Source: CAYYIS01 sp964470965
GTDB lineage: Bacteria; JAAXHH01; JABIQT01
NCBI GenBank assembly: GCA_964470965.1
Contig: CAYYIS010000014.1
Location: forward strand, 35,566-99,565
Direction of reading: 5' to 3'
Length of the DNA: 64,000 nt
Below the pieces are notes generated by a model. The model saw nothing but the letters and a program-made list of their open reading frames with translations, was not told where the DNA came from and ran no database searches. A program made the translations under genes and the position numbers. This document shows positions 49,919-59,014 of this stretch, piece after piece; the first letter of the stretch is position 1, and each line of letters begins with the position of its first letter.

Positions 49919-50878
49919 GTGTCGGCTCCTTCCAACAGCCTCATGGCATTCATGGGCGGGTTGATCGATTATGCAGGTCTGTTTCCTCCCGCGGAATTAT
50001 CGCTTCCTGATGCGATCGACAACTATTGCCGGTATCGCGGAGATGCCGATGCATGGATGCTCGCACGGTTTATCATCCCCGTTTCACAGCTTTCTGCGCT
50101 GACCGATTATATTGACGCCACAGGTGACGACTGTTTCGGATCCGGGGCAGTTTACGCGATTGTGGGACAGGGCGGGCAGGACGGTCCCTCTTTTCTGAAA
50201 AGAGTCGAGCAGGACATCCAGACTGTAAAGCAATTCAGGGCACAACACGGCATTTCGGCAGTGCTGGATGTATATGAAGCCCGTCTCCCGGGTTCGGTGG
50301 ACGCGATCAAACCGGTGGTAGGGAGAGCAAGCGATTTGTTACTCGCCGAAGGGCTTCGCCCCTTTTTTGAGGTTCCCACCGGTGAAGACTGGCCGGGCAG
50401 GGCGGATGTGGCCATCGATGCCATCAGGGTTCATAACAACCTGCAGACTACGAGCCACGCCATCGGTTTCAAACTGCGCTGCGGAGGTTTGGACGTTTCC
50501 AAGTTTCCGGATGCGGATCGGGTCTCCGGTACCATCGTAGCGTGTAGGAATGCTGGTGTGCCCTTAAAAGCAACCGCCGGATTACACCATCCCATTCGTC
50601 ATTATAACGATTCTCTCGAGACACGTGAGCACGGATTCATTAACGTCTTCGGCGCCGGGGTTCTCACAAACCTCCACGGTCTGGAACCTCAAAAGGTCGT
50701 GGAAATTATCGAAGAAGAAGCCGCCGGTTTTTCGTTTTCCGATGAGGCATTTTCCTGGAACGAACTGTCGGCAAGCGTCGAAGACATTACCCGCATCAGG
50801 CAACAATGTCTGATCTCCTATGGTAGTTGCAGTTTCGATGAGCCGAGGGAGGATCTGGTGGCATTGGGATGGCTGTGA
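49919..50878 (+). CDS. Conserved hypothetical protein paired with fumarylacetoacetase (319 aa)
   Basis: A 319-residue soluble protein beginning at GTG 49919 (AGAGG upstream). Conserved-looking blocks are MGGLIDYAGLFPPAELSLPDAI near the N-terminus, DAWMLARFIIPVSQL, IGFKLRCGGLDVSKFP, LKATAGLHHPIRHY and HGFINVFGAGVL. An alternating beta/alpha pattern with KLR and KAT-GLHHP strands suggests a TIM-barrel-like enzyme, but I do not recognise a characterised family. Its 3' end overlaps the frame of fahA and is 20 bases from the fahA start, so the two are co-transcribed. A role in aromatic or acyl-pyruvate degradation is inferred from that pairing only. Confidence 0.85.
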   Translation: MSAPSNSLMAFMGGLIDYAGLFPPAELSLPDAIDNYCRYRGDADAWMLARFIIPVSQLSALTDYIDATGDDCFGSGAVYAIVGQGGQDGPSFLKRVEQDIQTVKQFRAQHGISAVLDVYEARLPGSVDAIKPVVGRASDLLLAEGLRPFFEVPTGEDWPGRADVAIDAIRVHNNLQTTSHAIGFKLRCGGLDVSKFPDADRVSGTIVACRNAGVPLKATAGLHHPIRHYNDSLETREHGFINVFGAGVLTNLHGLEPQKVVEIIEEEAAGFSFSDEAFSWNELSASVEDITRIRQQCLISYGSCSFDEPREDLVALGWL

Positions 50879-50898
50879 GCAAATCAAGGAGCAGAATA

Positions 50899-52152
50899 GT
50901 GCCGTCAACATCGTTTATAGAGGTACCTGGAGATTCGCATTTCTCTATACAAAATCTACCCTACGGTGTATTCAGTAAAGATGGCGGTTCACCCCGTGTA
51001 GGAGTGCGTATAGGAGAGTATGTGCTTGACCTGTCCGCACTGGAAGTGCTGGGAATGCTTCCTTTTTCGGCACCTGTCTTCGCACAGCCTTCGTTGAACG
51101 CGTTCATGGCGCTTGGGCAGAGCGCTTGGCGCGAGGTCCGCTCCCGACTCCAGGAGCTGCTTTCTTTCGACAATCCCACGCTGCGAGATAAAGAAGATGT
51201 ACTCCGGAGGGCGCTGATCCCGGTTACAGATGTCATACTCCATATGCCGGTAGAAATCGGCGATTATACCGATTTCTACTCCTCCAAAGAACACGCCACC
51301 AACATGGGTACCATGTTCCGCGGCAGAGAAAACGCTCTCATGCCCAACTGGGTGTATATCCCGGTCGCCTATCACGGCCGGGCAAGCTCGGTAGTATTAA
51401 GCGGAACGGACGTGCATCGCCCGTACGGACAGATCAAACAGCAGGACGGCCCACCCGAGCTGGCACCCAGCAAGGTGATGGATTTCGAACTCGAGATGGG
51501 CTACTTCATCGGAGTCGGCAACGACCTGGGCAACCCGATTCCGGTCGCTCAGGCTTCGGACCATTTCTTCGGCATGGTTCTGGTAAACGACTGGAGCGCC
51601 CGGGACATTCAGCGCTGGGAATACCAGCCGCTCGGTCCCTTCCTGTCGAAAAACCTGGCCACCTCCATTTCCCCCTGGGTCGTCCCCGCGGACGCACTGG
51701 AACCGTTCCGATGTGCCGTGCCGTCTCAGGATCCGCCGCCGCTGGATTACCTGAACTATGATGGCGACCGGGCATACGACATACAACTTGAAGTCAGCCT
51801 CCAGAGCGATGCCATGGACGCGCCCGTAACCATCGCCCGATCTAACTTCAAGCACATGTACTGGACCATAGCGCAGCAGCTCGCCCACCACACCATCACC
51901 GGCTGCAACATGCGTCCCGGGGACCTGCTGGCATCAGGCACCCTGAGTGGCTCAACGCCAGATGCCTACGGATCCATGCTCGAAATCACCTGGCGCGGCG
52001 AAAATCCCCTGGATCTCCCCACCGGAGAAACCCGTACGTTCCTTCAGGATGGGGATCGCCTCACAATTTCAGGCTGGGCAGACGGAAATGGATACCGGGT
52101 TGGGTTCGGCGAGGTGACGGGGAGAGTTCTGGCGGCGAAGGAATTAAGTTAG
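50899..52152 (+). CDS. fahA: Fumarylacetoacetase
   Basis: A 417-residue fumarylacetoacetate hydrolase, which splits fumarylacetoacetate into fumarate and acetoacetate, the last step of tyrosine and homogentisate degradation. GTG 50899 is the start: AAGGAG lies seven bases upstream and the length equals that of human FAH. The N-terminal SH3-like domain (HFSIQNLPYGVFSKDGGSPRVGVRIG) is followed by the metal site D125 (YTDF), E197 and E199 (DFELEMGYFIG) and D231 (NDWSARDIQ) and the catalytic H132 (KEHATNMG). The RASSVVLSGTDVHRPYGQ segment also matches. No homogentisate dioxygenase or maleylacetoacetate isomerase lies in the window. It converges tightly on the GGCT-like gene. Confidence 0.97.
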   Translation: MPSTSFIEVPGDSHFSIQNLPYGVFSKDGGSPRVGVRIGEYVLDLSALEVLGMLPFSAPVFAQPSLNAFMALGQSAWREVRSRLQELLSFDNPTLRDKEDVLRRALIPVTDVILHMPVEIGDYTDFYSSKEHATNMGTMFRGRENALMPNWVYIPVAYHGRASSVVLSGTDVHRPYGQIKQQDGPPELAPSKVMDFELEMGYFIGVGNDLGNPIPVAQASDHFFGMVLVNDWSARDIQRWEYQPLGPFLSKNLATSISPWVVPADALEPFRCAVPSQDPPPLDYLNYDGDRAYDIQLEVSLQSDAMDAPVTIARSNFKHMYWTIAQQLAHHTITGCNMRPGDLLASGTLSGSTPDAYGSMLEITWRGENPLDLPTGETRTFLQDGDRLTISGWADGNGYRVGFGEVTGRVLAAKELS

Positions 52153-52171
52153 CATTAGGGATTTAAACAGG

Positions 52172-52630
52172 TCACTTCCCGCCTACCAAACGTGTTTCGA
52201 TCTTCTGTAGCCGTGCCACATATCCTTCCGACAACCCGTGTTCCCGGGCGCCTTCGATCATAAGCCCGATGTACCGCACCGCCGGATCATAAGGTCCCTC
52301 CGGTGAGACGGCGCGGTACAGGTCGGCTTCATGCCAGGCGCCGTCATCACCGTACACCAGGAACGTGTCTCGCCGATATATGCCTTCCGGCACGTTTTCC
52401 AGGATGTCCAGATCTTCGATCTCCTTCCGAGCTATGTCGTAGACGATGCCCTCGACCTGATCACCCGGCGCTTCCATGATGCTGCTTATGCCTCCCTGCA
52501 TGTCCGTGGAATACCGACGGAATTCAACATGGTAGTTGGGTAAAAGGGCGTTCATGACATATGTGGCGCTTGGACAGTAGTCGCGGATGTACTTTGTCGC
52601 CATATTTGAGCCATAAGAGAAACAATACAT
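52172..52630 (-). CDS. Gamma-glutamylcyclotransferase-like (AIG2/GGCT) protein
   Basis: A 152-residue protein with the FSYGSNM glycine loop at residues 4-10 and a likely catalytic Glu at 78 (DLDILENVPEGIYRR), the pattern of GGCT-like enzymes that release 5-oxoproline from gamma-glutamyl amines or peptides. VEGIVYDI and EADLYRAV are the standard beta-barrel strands. It starts 10 bases downstream of the sialidase-like gene's stop and is probably co-transcribed with it. Substrate unknown. Confidence 0.9.
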   Translation of the reverse strand: MYCFSYGSNMATKYIRDYCPSATYVMNALLPNYHVEFRRYSTDMQGGISSIMEAPGDQVEGIVYDIARKEIEDLDILENVPEGIYRRDTFLVYGDDGAWHEADLYRAVSPEGPYDPAVRYIGLMIEGAREHGLSEGYVARLQKIETRLVGGK

Positions 52631-52640
52631 GGAAACTCCG

Positions 52641-53783
52641 TTACATCTCGGGTTTCAGATCCAGGGCCAGGCTCCTGAAATCCCGGATTCGGTGCAGAGT
52701 TATCAGGTTGGTGTCGTGCTGATTCCTGCCACCCTGAGAGGTGCGCGCCAGAACATGCAGGTCGTCGCCGTTAATCAGCTGCGATGAATAACTGAAAGAG
52801 TTACAGATATTTTTATCCATGGCCACACATCCAGCCTGAAACCAGTTAAGTGCGTCCAGGCTGTACATGAGCATCAGTATCCTGCGCTCGTTACCGGGAG
52901 GGCCCTGAAAACCCAAGGCACCCATGGGTTCCCGATCCTGCCATGTGTCTGTCGGAAGGGTGACTGCCGTCCAGAACATATCAGACGGTTCATCGTGAAC
53001 TATGTGAAATTTGCACTGTGCGCCGGGCATAGGATAAAACTGCACGAACCGGTATTTCATCTCGTTGCCCTTGGTTTCCAGCGAACACACCGCGGCCATT
53101 CCGGCGGTGCTGTGACCATCTATTATCGTACGCAGCACGACCCGCAGTTCCCCTTTCACATCGATGATGTTGCCCTCGAGCCAGCTGTCATGCGGCACCT
53201 TGCCTTCAGCACTGGGAGGGTATCTCCGCTGCGTCAGAGTGTCCGGTACATCCGGAAATCTCAATTGATTGGACATGCGCCATGATGAGGGGGCCAAAAG
53301 GTCGTGTGCGAGATCTCCTGCAACAACACACGACTTCCAATCCGTCCGGGGCCCAACACACGTCTCGAACGCCCTGTAAACGAAATCTTCACGAATGAGT
53401 ACATTGGTGGGGGCACAGTGAAAGCGCCCCTCGAACAGTGTTACCATGTCGGACCAGGTTGCCCCTTCATCATCCGACCGGGCGATACAGATTTCACGGG
53501 TCTTTCGTCGGTTGCCAATCACGTACAATTTGCCATTTGCAACAAAAGGCGAGGGCCATATAAAGTCGATCGCGGCGATTTTTCTCCAGGAATCTCCGTT
53601 GTCATCACTTGCCAGGATATCCATCTGGTTGGGCACGTTCTCCTTCAGTGGCGCCCGCCGGAACCATTCATAGCCGGCTATCAGGCGCCCTGACGGAAGT
53701 TGTGCCAGGCTCGGAGAACCTGTGTAGACATTCTGGGGATCGTCGGATCTGGCAAGTATTTTGTAGTCCGGTGCCAGTAGCAT
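52641..53783 (-). CDS. Sialidase-like six-bladed propeller protein (BNR/Asp-box repeats)
   Basis: A 380-residue protein of the sialidase/neuraminidase superfamily. Asp-boxes S-x-D-x-G-x-x-W appear at 59-66 (SDDNGDSW) and 103-110 (SDDEGATW), followed by propeller strands such as YVIGNRRKTREICIA, WLEGNIIDVKGELRVVLRT and RRILMLMYSLDALNW. Such enzymes cleave terminal sialic acid or other acidic sugars; many metagenomic members are of unknown specificity. The Arg triad of true sialidases cannot be assigned with certainty here, so sialic acid as substrate is not claimed. No signal peptide. It leads a two-gene operon with the GGCT-like protein and diverges from the PhyH cluster. Confidence 0.88.
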   Translation of the reverse strand: MLLAPDYKILARSDDPQNVYTGSPSLAQLPSGRLIAGYEWFRRAPLKENVPNQMDILASDDNGDSWRKIAAIDFIWPSPFVANGKLYVIGNRRKTREICIARSDDEGATWSDMVTLFEGRFHCAPTNVLIREDFVYRAFETCVGPRTDWKSCVVAGDLAHDLLAPSSWRMSNQLRFPDVPDTLTQRRYPPSAEGKVPHDSWLEGNIIDVKGELRVVLRTIIDGHSTAGMAAVCSLETKGNEMKYRFVQFYPMPGAQCKFHIVHDEPSDMFWTAVTLPTDTWQDREPMGALGFQGPPGNERRILMLMYSLDALNWFQAGCVAMDKNICNSFSYSSQLINGDDLHVLARTSQGGRNQHDTNLITLHRIRDFRSLALDLKPEM

Positions 53784-53872
53784 GGTGAACCCTCTCTATG
53801 GTGTTCTTGACTTGACTCTGTCCTGATATAAACATACTTTTATCTCCAAATCAACTATTAATAAAGGTGCAA

Positions 53873-54184
53873 ATGAAAATTCGTGAGGAATCCATGAACG
53901 AACCCGCGTCTCGGCCGCTTCAACGTCTGCTCTACCTCCAAGCCCGTACCCCCGCCGTCTTCTCCGAAATAATAGGCCTGACGTTGATCGAACCGATAAA
54001 AGGCTACCGAGCGGAGATAACAGCGATTGAAGAGGAATGGCGCTATCTGACAGTGCATGATGCGGTGGTCGACGGTTGGCAGATCGTACAGTTTCCGCAC
54101 TTGCAGGCACCGATCGATGACAGGGAACTTGATGTGATCGGCTACGAGTTTATTCTGCAGAAGATGGAGGTTGTCAATGAGTGA
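53873..54184 (+). CDS. Small hypothetical protein at the head of the PhyH cluster
   Basis: A 103-residue soluble protein, ATG 53873 with AAAGG five bases upstream; an internal ATG at 53894 with AGGA is an alternative. The sequence (LQRLLYLQARTPAVFSEIIGL, YRAEITAIEEEWRYLTVHDAVVDGW, VIGYEFILQKMEV) shows mixed helix and strand, ending in a coiled-looking segment. I do not recognise it. It overlaps the first PhyH gene by eight bases, so the two are translationally coupled, suggesting a partner or accessory of the oxygenase. Function unknown. Confidence 0.7.
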   Translation: MKIREESMNEPASRPLQRLLYLQARTPAVFSEIIGLTLIEPIKGYRAEITAIEEEWRYLTVHDAVVDGWQIVQFPHLQAPIDDRELDVIGYEFILQKMEVVNE

Positions 54185-54959
54185 TAAGGCGTATCTTCTG
54201 GATGACGTAGACATGGTAAAATTCATCGTCAACGGTTACCACTTTTTAGACCTGGATTTACCCGATGGATTCAATGAAGAGATCGCTGAGCGGCTCGATG
54301 CACTCGATCAGAATCCTGGGGACGCCATCACAGAGGTGGTGCCTCAGCTGCGGCAGGTAATCGAGAATCCCCGGTTTGATGGTGCGCTCACAAGCCTTCT
54401 GGGTTGTAACTATGAAACACAATCTCACCGCCATTGGCACTGCCGCCCCGCAGGAACGGGACATATGCAATGGCATCAAGACAGCACAAACAATCGTGAT
54501 ATCCGTCTCAATAGACTCCTGGGGCTTTACTATCCCAGAGAGGTCACCGCGAGCATGGGGCCAACGGTAGTCGTCCCCGGGACCCAGTTCCGAAACGCGC
54601 CTACGGACCGGATGGCGACCTATACGAATATTAGAGGGCAGGTACCCCTTGTCGTTAAAGCCGGAACCATGGCGATCACGCACTACGACCTATGGCACGG
54701 CACGGCGGCCAACACCTCCGGCGTGCCCCGTCACATGGTAAAGTTTTTATTCCGCCGTACGGAGGACAACACCGAACCCACCTGGAATCACGAACCGGAT
54801 GCCCTCAACAAACCCCGCGACTGGAACCTGCTCGACAAGGCCGAAGACCCGGGAAATATCCTCGCCTTCGGTAACCCTCTGAAGGTCTCACAGAGTGATC
54901 ATTACAAGGAACGGACTATTCGACGGGCGTGCTGGGAGCATCTCGTTGGGACGGGATAA
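54177..54959 (+). CDS. PhyH (phytanoyl-CoA dioxygenase) family protein 1
   Basis: A 260-residue Fe(II)/2-oxoglutarate oxygenase. ATG 54177 has GGAGG six bases upstream. The iron triad is H100-x-D102 (MQWHQDST) and H174 (DLWHGTAA), and R185 (VPRHMV) is placed to bind 2-oxoglutarate. The double-stranded beta-helix core (GPTVVVPGTQFRN, VKAGTMAITHYD) is intact. It would hydroxylate an aliphatic or sugar-like substrate, releasing CO2 and succinate, and so requires O2. It is coupled to the upstream small gene and followed by two more PhyH genes. Confidence 0.94.
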   Translation: MSDKAYLLDDVDMVKFIVNGYHFLDLDLPDGFNEEIAERLDALDQNPGDAITEVVPQLRQVIENPRFDGALTSLLGCNYETQSHRHWHCRPAGTGHMQWHQDSTNNRDIRLNRLLGLYYPREVTASMGPTVVVPGTQFRNAPTDRMATYTNIRGQVPLVVKAGTMAITHYDLWHGTAANTSGVPRHMVKFLFRRTEDNTEPTWNHEPDALNKPRDWNLLDKAEDPGNILAFGNPLKVSQSDHYKERTIRRACWEHLVGTG

Positions 54960-55181
54960 CCGACGGACCGGCTGGAACGAAATGATCTCTGGGGTCACGT
55001 CTAGAATATGCTGATCACGATACATCCGACGGTGAGAGCCGGGTAATGATGTTTTTCCTGGAGAGGACAGGCGCGGGACTAATTCCCCTCAATCAACCAG
55101 CACATCCCGGTGCAGTTTCGATGCGCCCTGTGATCATTTTAACCGCGAAGGGATGTTCGTTGCCTGCGAGGCGAGACAGCT

Positions 55182-55913
55182 ATGGTAAATGACAATGACT
55201 GGGACTTCTTTGACCAAAACGGTTATGTCCTGATAAAGGGTATTCTCCAGGGAGATTATCTGAAGAAAATCCAGAATGCTTACGATGAAATCTGGGAAAA
55301 AGAAGGTCCCCGCGTCAATCAGCACAAGCTGCTTAAGAACCCGACCTTCATCGAGTTAATCGAACATCCGCCGCTACTGGATCAACACCGGGCAATATTC
55401 GGTTCTCAAACCCAGCTTCTCCAGTACGATCTGTTGCGCCAGGACCCGGACAGCAATAAACCGGATCGAGGCTGGCATCGGGATTTTTCATTTCCGGGAG
55501 ATTACCCCCTGTCCGTCAATACCATTATCTACCTCGATCATATGACAGACGAACGAGGCCCCACCTACGTCATCCCCGGTTCTCATCGTGGTTGGAGACA
55601 GGTTGCTGAGAAGACCCGTAGTAAAGCTATGCCGGATGAGGTGGCGATCTATGCCGAACCGGGCGATGCCGCATTCATTAACGCCGCCGTGTGGCATTCC
55701 GGCGGCGCCAACCGGTCTGACGGTTTTCGGAGGACCATATTTCCCTACTACGGTCACTGGTGGCTGAAGCGTTATGAATGGGAACATTCACTGCCCTGGC
55801 AATGCCTTAAGAACGCAAACGAACAACGCCTCAGGCTTCTGGGTGTTCTTCAGCCGGAGGATTTACATATGTACGGGGTGGATGCGTTGAGGAATAAGGG
55901 GTTTGGTAAGTGA
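55182..55913 (+). CDS. PhyH (phytanoyl-CoA dioxygenase) family protein 2
   Basis: A 243-residue Fe(II)/2-oxoglutarate oxygenase. The iron triad is H99-x-D101 (GWHRDFSFPG) and H172 (AVWHSGGANRS), with R183/R184 (FRRTIFPYYG) for 2-oxoglutarate. RGPTYVIPGSHRGW is the usual jelly-roll strand. It is clearly different from PhyH 1 in the region before the HxD motif, so substrate specificity likely differs. It lies 222 bases after PhyH 1 and overlaps the start of PhyH 3 by four bases (GTGA), so translation of 2 and 3 is coupled. Confidence 0.94.
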   Translation: MVNDNDWDFFDQNGYVLIKGILQGDYLKKIQNAYDEIWEKEGPRVNQHKLLKNPTFIELIEHPPLLDQHRAIFGSQTQLLQYDLLRQDPDSNKPDRGWHRDFSFPGDYPLSVNTIIYLDHMTDERGPTYVIPGSHRGWRQVAEKTRSKAMPDEVAIYAEPGDAAFINAAVWHSGGANRSDGFRRTIFPYYGHWWLKRYEWEHSLPWQCLKNANEQRLRLLGVLQPEDLHMYGVDALRNKGFGK

Positions 55914-57490
55914 TCTTGAATTCTGAAGACCACGAACATTTCATCAATCACGGTTATGTGATCGTCCGCAACGCGGTGCCGCCTGGCATCCTCGCTGCGG
56001 CGGTCAACGCACTTGAACAGAATCCAGGTGCTCACGGTCGCGGTCTGCCCGAGATTGAAGCCTGTACGACCGAAAGAATGCTGGATGCGATAGAGGAACT
56101 GTTCGGAGACGGATATGCGTTTCACAGACGCCCGGGGGGATATGACATGCCCCGGCCGCATCAGCCGGAGGAACCCTGGCCGGAGCCGACAGCCCATGTA
56201 GATGACAGCTATCCTACGATGATGCCCAATGGCTGGGCTATCGGGTCATTTATCTTTTTAACGCCAGTTCTTTCCCACGGCGGTGCGTTCATATATTTTC
56301 CGGGATCATATCTCAGATACCGCGAGGTAATGGGGCATTGTTGCCACTGTATAAAGGGTGCGGCACAGCAACCGGTTTATTCGGGACCGTATAGGGAATA
56401 TCTCGCCGCAGCCGGTGATGTACTGTTGTTTCACCACCTGATGGGCCACACAGGATCCACCAACGTAAGAAACCCTGCTACCAGACACGCCATCCTCTGC
56501 CGATGGCATCCTGTGGAACGGATTATACCGGGAGATAAGCCCACTGATCAAATGACCACGATTGAGAAGACCAATTCCGCGAGATATATGGCAGACCGTT
56601 TCAACCTGGAATTACCGATATTACATCCTCCTCACTTGACAGAATCATTAGATGGCGTGGCCCCCTGGAACCAAGTGGTCACCTTCGCCATCCTACATTA
56701 CGGAGGGAGGCTGCATTTATTTTATGTAGATTCAGATGCCCCTTGCACAATTCGTTGTATGACAAGCCGGGACATTACAACTTGGGAAGAATCAGAACCG
56801 TTAACTCCTGACCTCGGAGATATCAGGTCTATACAGTTTCATCAGTACCGGACTGAAGCAATTCTGGGCGTAACAGCCGTTGACGGACACTCCGCTATAT
56901 TCGAATCGACTGATATGATCAGTTGGGATCCTCAAGCCGTCATCGCCGACTGCCACGCGGCTACCCCGTGGTTTGTGTATGGCCAGTATCCGAGTAAAGT
57001 GGCGGAGGGGCAGGCGATTTACCGTGTTCCGGTTTCAGAAACTGATAAAGTATATTGCCATTGGGGCGACCGGTGGAATGAGGCCAATTCCTGGGACACA
57101 ACATCCTGTGCGCTGCAAACACCTAATGGTGAGAGGATTCAGGATCTGACCATAGCGGCCCATGTCGGAGATTCCTTCTGTACAATCGTAGTGGATGTCG
57201 CGTCGGACCGCGCCGACATTACCGTCCCGCTTTATACCCAACCCACTGACGTAGCCGTAGCAAACGAACCGCTGCGTCCGCTCCCGTTTGCCTGCGATAC
57301 GGCACCCCGGCAAATCCGCATCATAAATCGCGCGAGAAAATACTGGCTGGTTACTTATCTGAGAGCGCATGCCGGTCAGGAAAGGATGTTTTTCGGGTGT
57401 ATAGATTGGAATAGGGAGGAGCCTGTCTTGGAGGAGCTAAGCACGGGGCGTTTGTTACGCCAGGCTCTGGGTACCGTAGGGTTTGTGTAA
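55910..57490 (+). CDS. PhyH oxygenase fused to C-terminal propeller-like domain
   Basis: A 526-residue two-domain protein starting at GTG 55910. Residues 1-210 are a PhyH domain with H96-x-D98 (TAHVDDSYP), H180 (HLMGHTGSTN) and R192 (ATRHAIL). From about residue 240 the chain turns into repeated beta strands ending in Trp: TSRDITTWEESEPL, STDMISWDPQAV and HWGDRWNEANSW, resembling blades of GH43/GH32-like propellers. The fusion runs in a single frame without interruption. The domain pair suggests that the propeller binds a carbohydrate while the oxygenase acts on it or on a linked group (inference). No signal peptide. Confidence 0.9.
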   Translation: MILNSEDHEHFINHGYVIVRNAVPPGILAAAVNALEQNPGAHGRGLPEIEACTTERMLDAIEELFGDGYAFHRRPGGYDMPRPHQPEEPWPEPTAHVDDSYPTMMPNGWAIGSFIFLTPVLSHGGAFIYFPGSYLRYREVMGHCCHCIKGAAQQPVYSGPYREYLAAAGDVLLFHHLMGHTGSTNVRNPATRHAILCRWHPVERIIPGDKPTDQMTTIEKTNSARYMADRFNLELPILHPPHLTESLDGVAPWNQVVTFAILHYGGRLHLFYVDSDAPCTIRCMTSRDITTWEESEPLTPDLGDIRSIQFHQYRTEAILGVTAVDGHSAIFESTDMISWDPQAVIADCHAATPWFVYGQYPSKVAEGQAIYRVPVSETDKVYCHWGDRWNEANSWDTTSCALQTPNGERIQDLTIAAHVGDSFCTIVVDVASDRADITVPLYTQPTDVAVANEPLRPLPFACDTAPRQIRIINRARKYWLVTYLRAHAGQERMFFGCIDWNREEPVLEELSTGRLLRQALGTVGFV

Positions 57491-57589
57491 AACACCTTGA
57501 CGTATACCTTACCTTTCTGCACTTTGCGACAGTGTTTTCGACTGCAATTTCCAGATCATCCTGCCTGAAATATTGTACTGCCCAATTAT

Positions 57590-59014
57590 ATGATTCAGTC
57601 ACACCGTCACCTCCTTCTCTTATTATTCCTTTGCATCTTTACCTCCTGTGAAAAAAACGGTGGAACCACCGAATCAGAGGCCGTTACGATAACGTTGTGG
57701 ACGCAGGACACCTGGCTTGGGATCACCGGGCACGAACTGGATGGGGTGTCACTGGATGATCCTCGCCGGGCACTGTACACCCGGAAAGACTGGTATGTGC
57801 AGGTAGCCGAGGATTTCAAAGCGATGTATCCTGATAAGGATCTACGGTTCGAGATAGAAGTGTTGGACTGGACGACCGGATTTCAGAAACTCGACATCGC
57901 GGTTGCATCTGGCCTTCCGCCAGACGTGATGGTCAGCACCTCGGGCATAGCATTGAAATATGCCCGGTTCGGATTGCTCGAGGCATTCGATGGGTACGTG
58001 ACGGAAGAGGATATCGCCGATTTCGGAGCTTTCTACAGTTTCAGTGAATATGACGGCAAGCACTACTTTCTCCCATTCATCGGGGGCAGCAGGTACATGA
58101 TCGCCAATCGGTTGGTGTTCGAGGAACGTGGTGTGGAGGAGTTGCTCCCTTCGGAAGGCGACCGTATGTGGACGTTTGATGATTTCCTGAAGGCGGCGGA
58201 GGCTACCACGTTTGACAGGGATGGTGATGGTGATATTGATGTTTACGGATTTGCCCTTCCGTTTCAACGAAATTCCCCCCAGCAAGACCAGATGCCTTTC
58301 TTTTGGGGTCACGGCGCTTGGCAGTTCAACCCGACCGGGGACACCCTCATCATGAACAGCGATGCCGGTGTCCGTGCTTTACAGTACATGGTGGATCTGG
58401 AGCATAAGTACCACGTCATGCCACCGGGATCGGCTGGGTTGAGGAACAATGATGTTGCTGACCTCTGGAACGAAGGTAGTCTCGCCATGCGAATGGGGTT
58501 CCACGGTACCCTCACAGCTCATGAACGCGCACTCAATACCGGCGTCATAAAACCGGATGTCATAGAACTGTATCCCATGATGTACCCTAGCCTGCCGGGA
58601 ATAAAACCGCATGTTTTCGTGGTGGCGGACTCCCCTTGCGTGTTCAGACAGGACGATCCGGAGAAACTGAAAATCATCATGGAGTTTGTCCGTTTCATGA
58701 CGAACACCCAGCATGAACGGGAAGCCGCCTATGCCCTGTCGACGCTTCCCACCCGGGCTTCGGCCAACGATGTCTGGGCTGACGATCCGTTCCAACAGTA
58801 TGTACTGCGCGTGACAAAGTACGGTACCAGAGATGCCATACAGGGTTATGGCATCCCCCTCGTGAACATGACGAGGGCCGCCTTCCAGGCGGCTATGGCA
58901 AAACAACTGACCCCGCGCCAGGCGCTCGACGATTTCGTTCGTCGGGGAAACCGGTTTATCACGCGGGATATACAGCGGCGCACACGGGGCGGCAAGTTTC
59001 TGGTGAAGGAATGA
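57590..59014 (+). CDS. Carbohydrate ABC transporter substrate-binding lipoprotein with Ca-binding-like loop
   Basis: A 474-residue extracytoplasmic solute-binding protein. The lipobox ends at C20 (IFTSC). The mature part shows the CUT1 pattern (VTITLWTQDTWLG, FEIEVLDWTTGFQKLDIAVASGLPPDVMVS, AFYSFSEYDGKHYFLPF). Residues 209-217 (DRDGDGDID) form an EF-hand/dockerin-like calcium loop, occasionally seen in sugar-binding proteins. It overlaps the following permease by four bases (ATGA). The 99 bases before it hold no gene. Ligand unknown; the PhyH neighbours hint at a modified or acidic carbohydrate. Confidence 0.95.
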   Translation: MIQSHRHLLLLLFLCIFTSCEKNGGTTESEAVTITLWTQDTWLGITGHELDGVSLDDPRRALYTRKDWYVQVAEDFKAMYPDKDLRFEIEVLDWTTGFQKLDIAVASGLPPDVMVSTSGIALKYARFGLLEAFDGYVTEEDIADFGAFYSFSEYDGKHYFLPFIGGSRYMIANRLVFEERGVEELLPSEGDRMWTFDDFLKAAEATTFDRDGDGDIDVYGFALPFQRNSPQQDQMPFFWGHGAWQFNPTGDTLIMNSDAGVRALQYMVDLEHKYHVMPPGSAGLRNNDVADLWNEGSLAMRMGFHGTLTAHERALNTGVIKPDVIELYPMMYPSLPGIKPHVFVVADSPCVFRQDDPEKLKIIMEFVRFMTNTQHEREAAYALSTLPTRASANDVWADDPFQQYVLRVTKYGTRDAIQGYGIPLVNMTRAAFQAAMAKQLTPRQALDDFVRRGNRFITRDIQRRTRGGKFLVKE

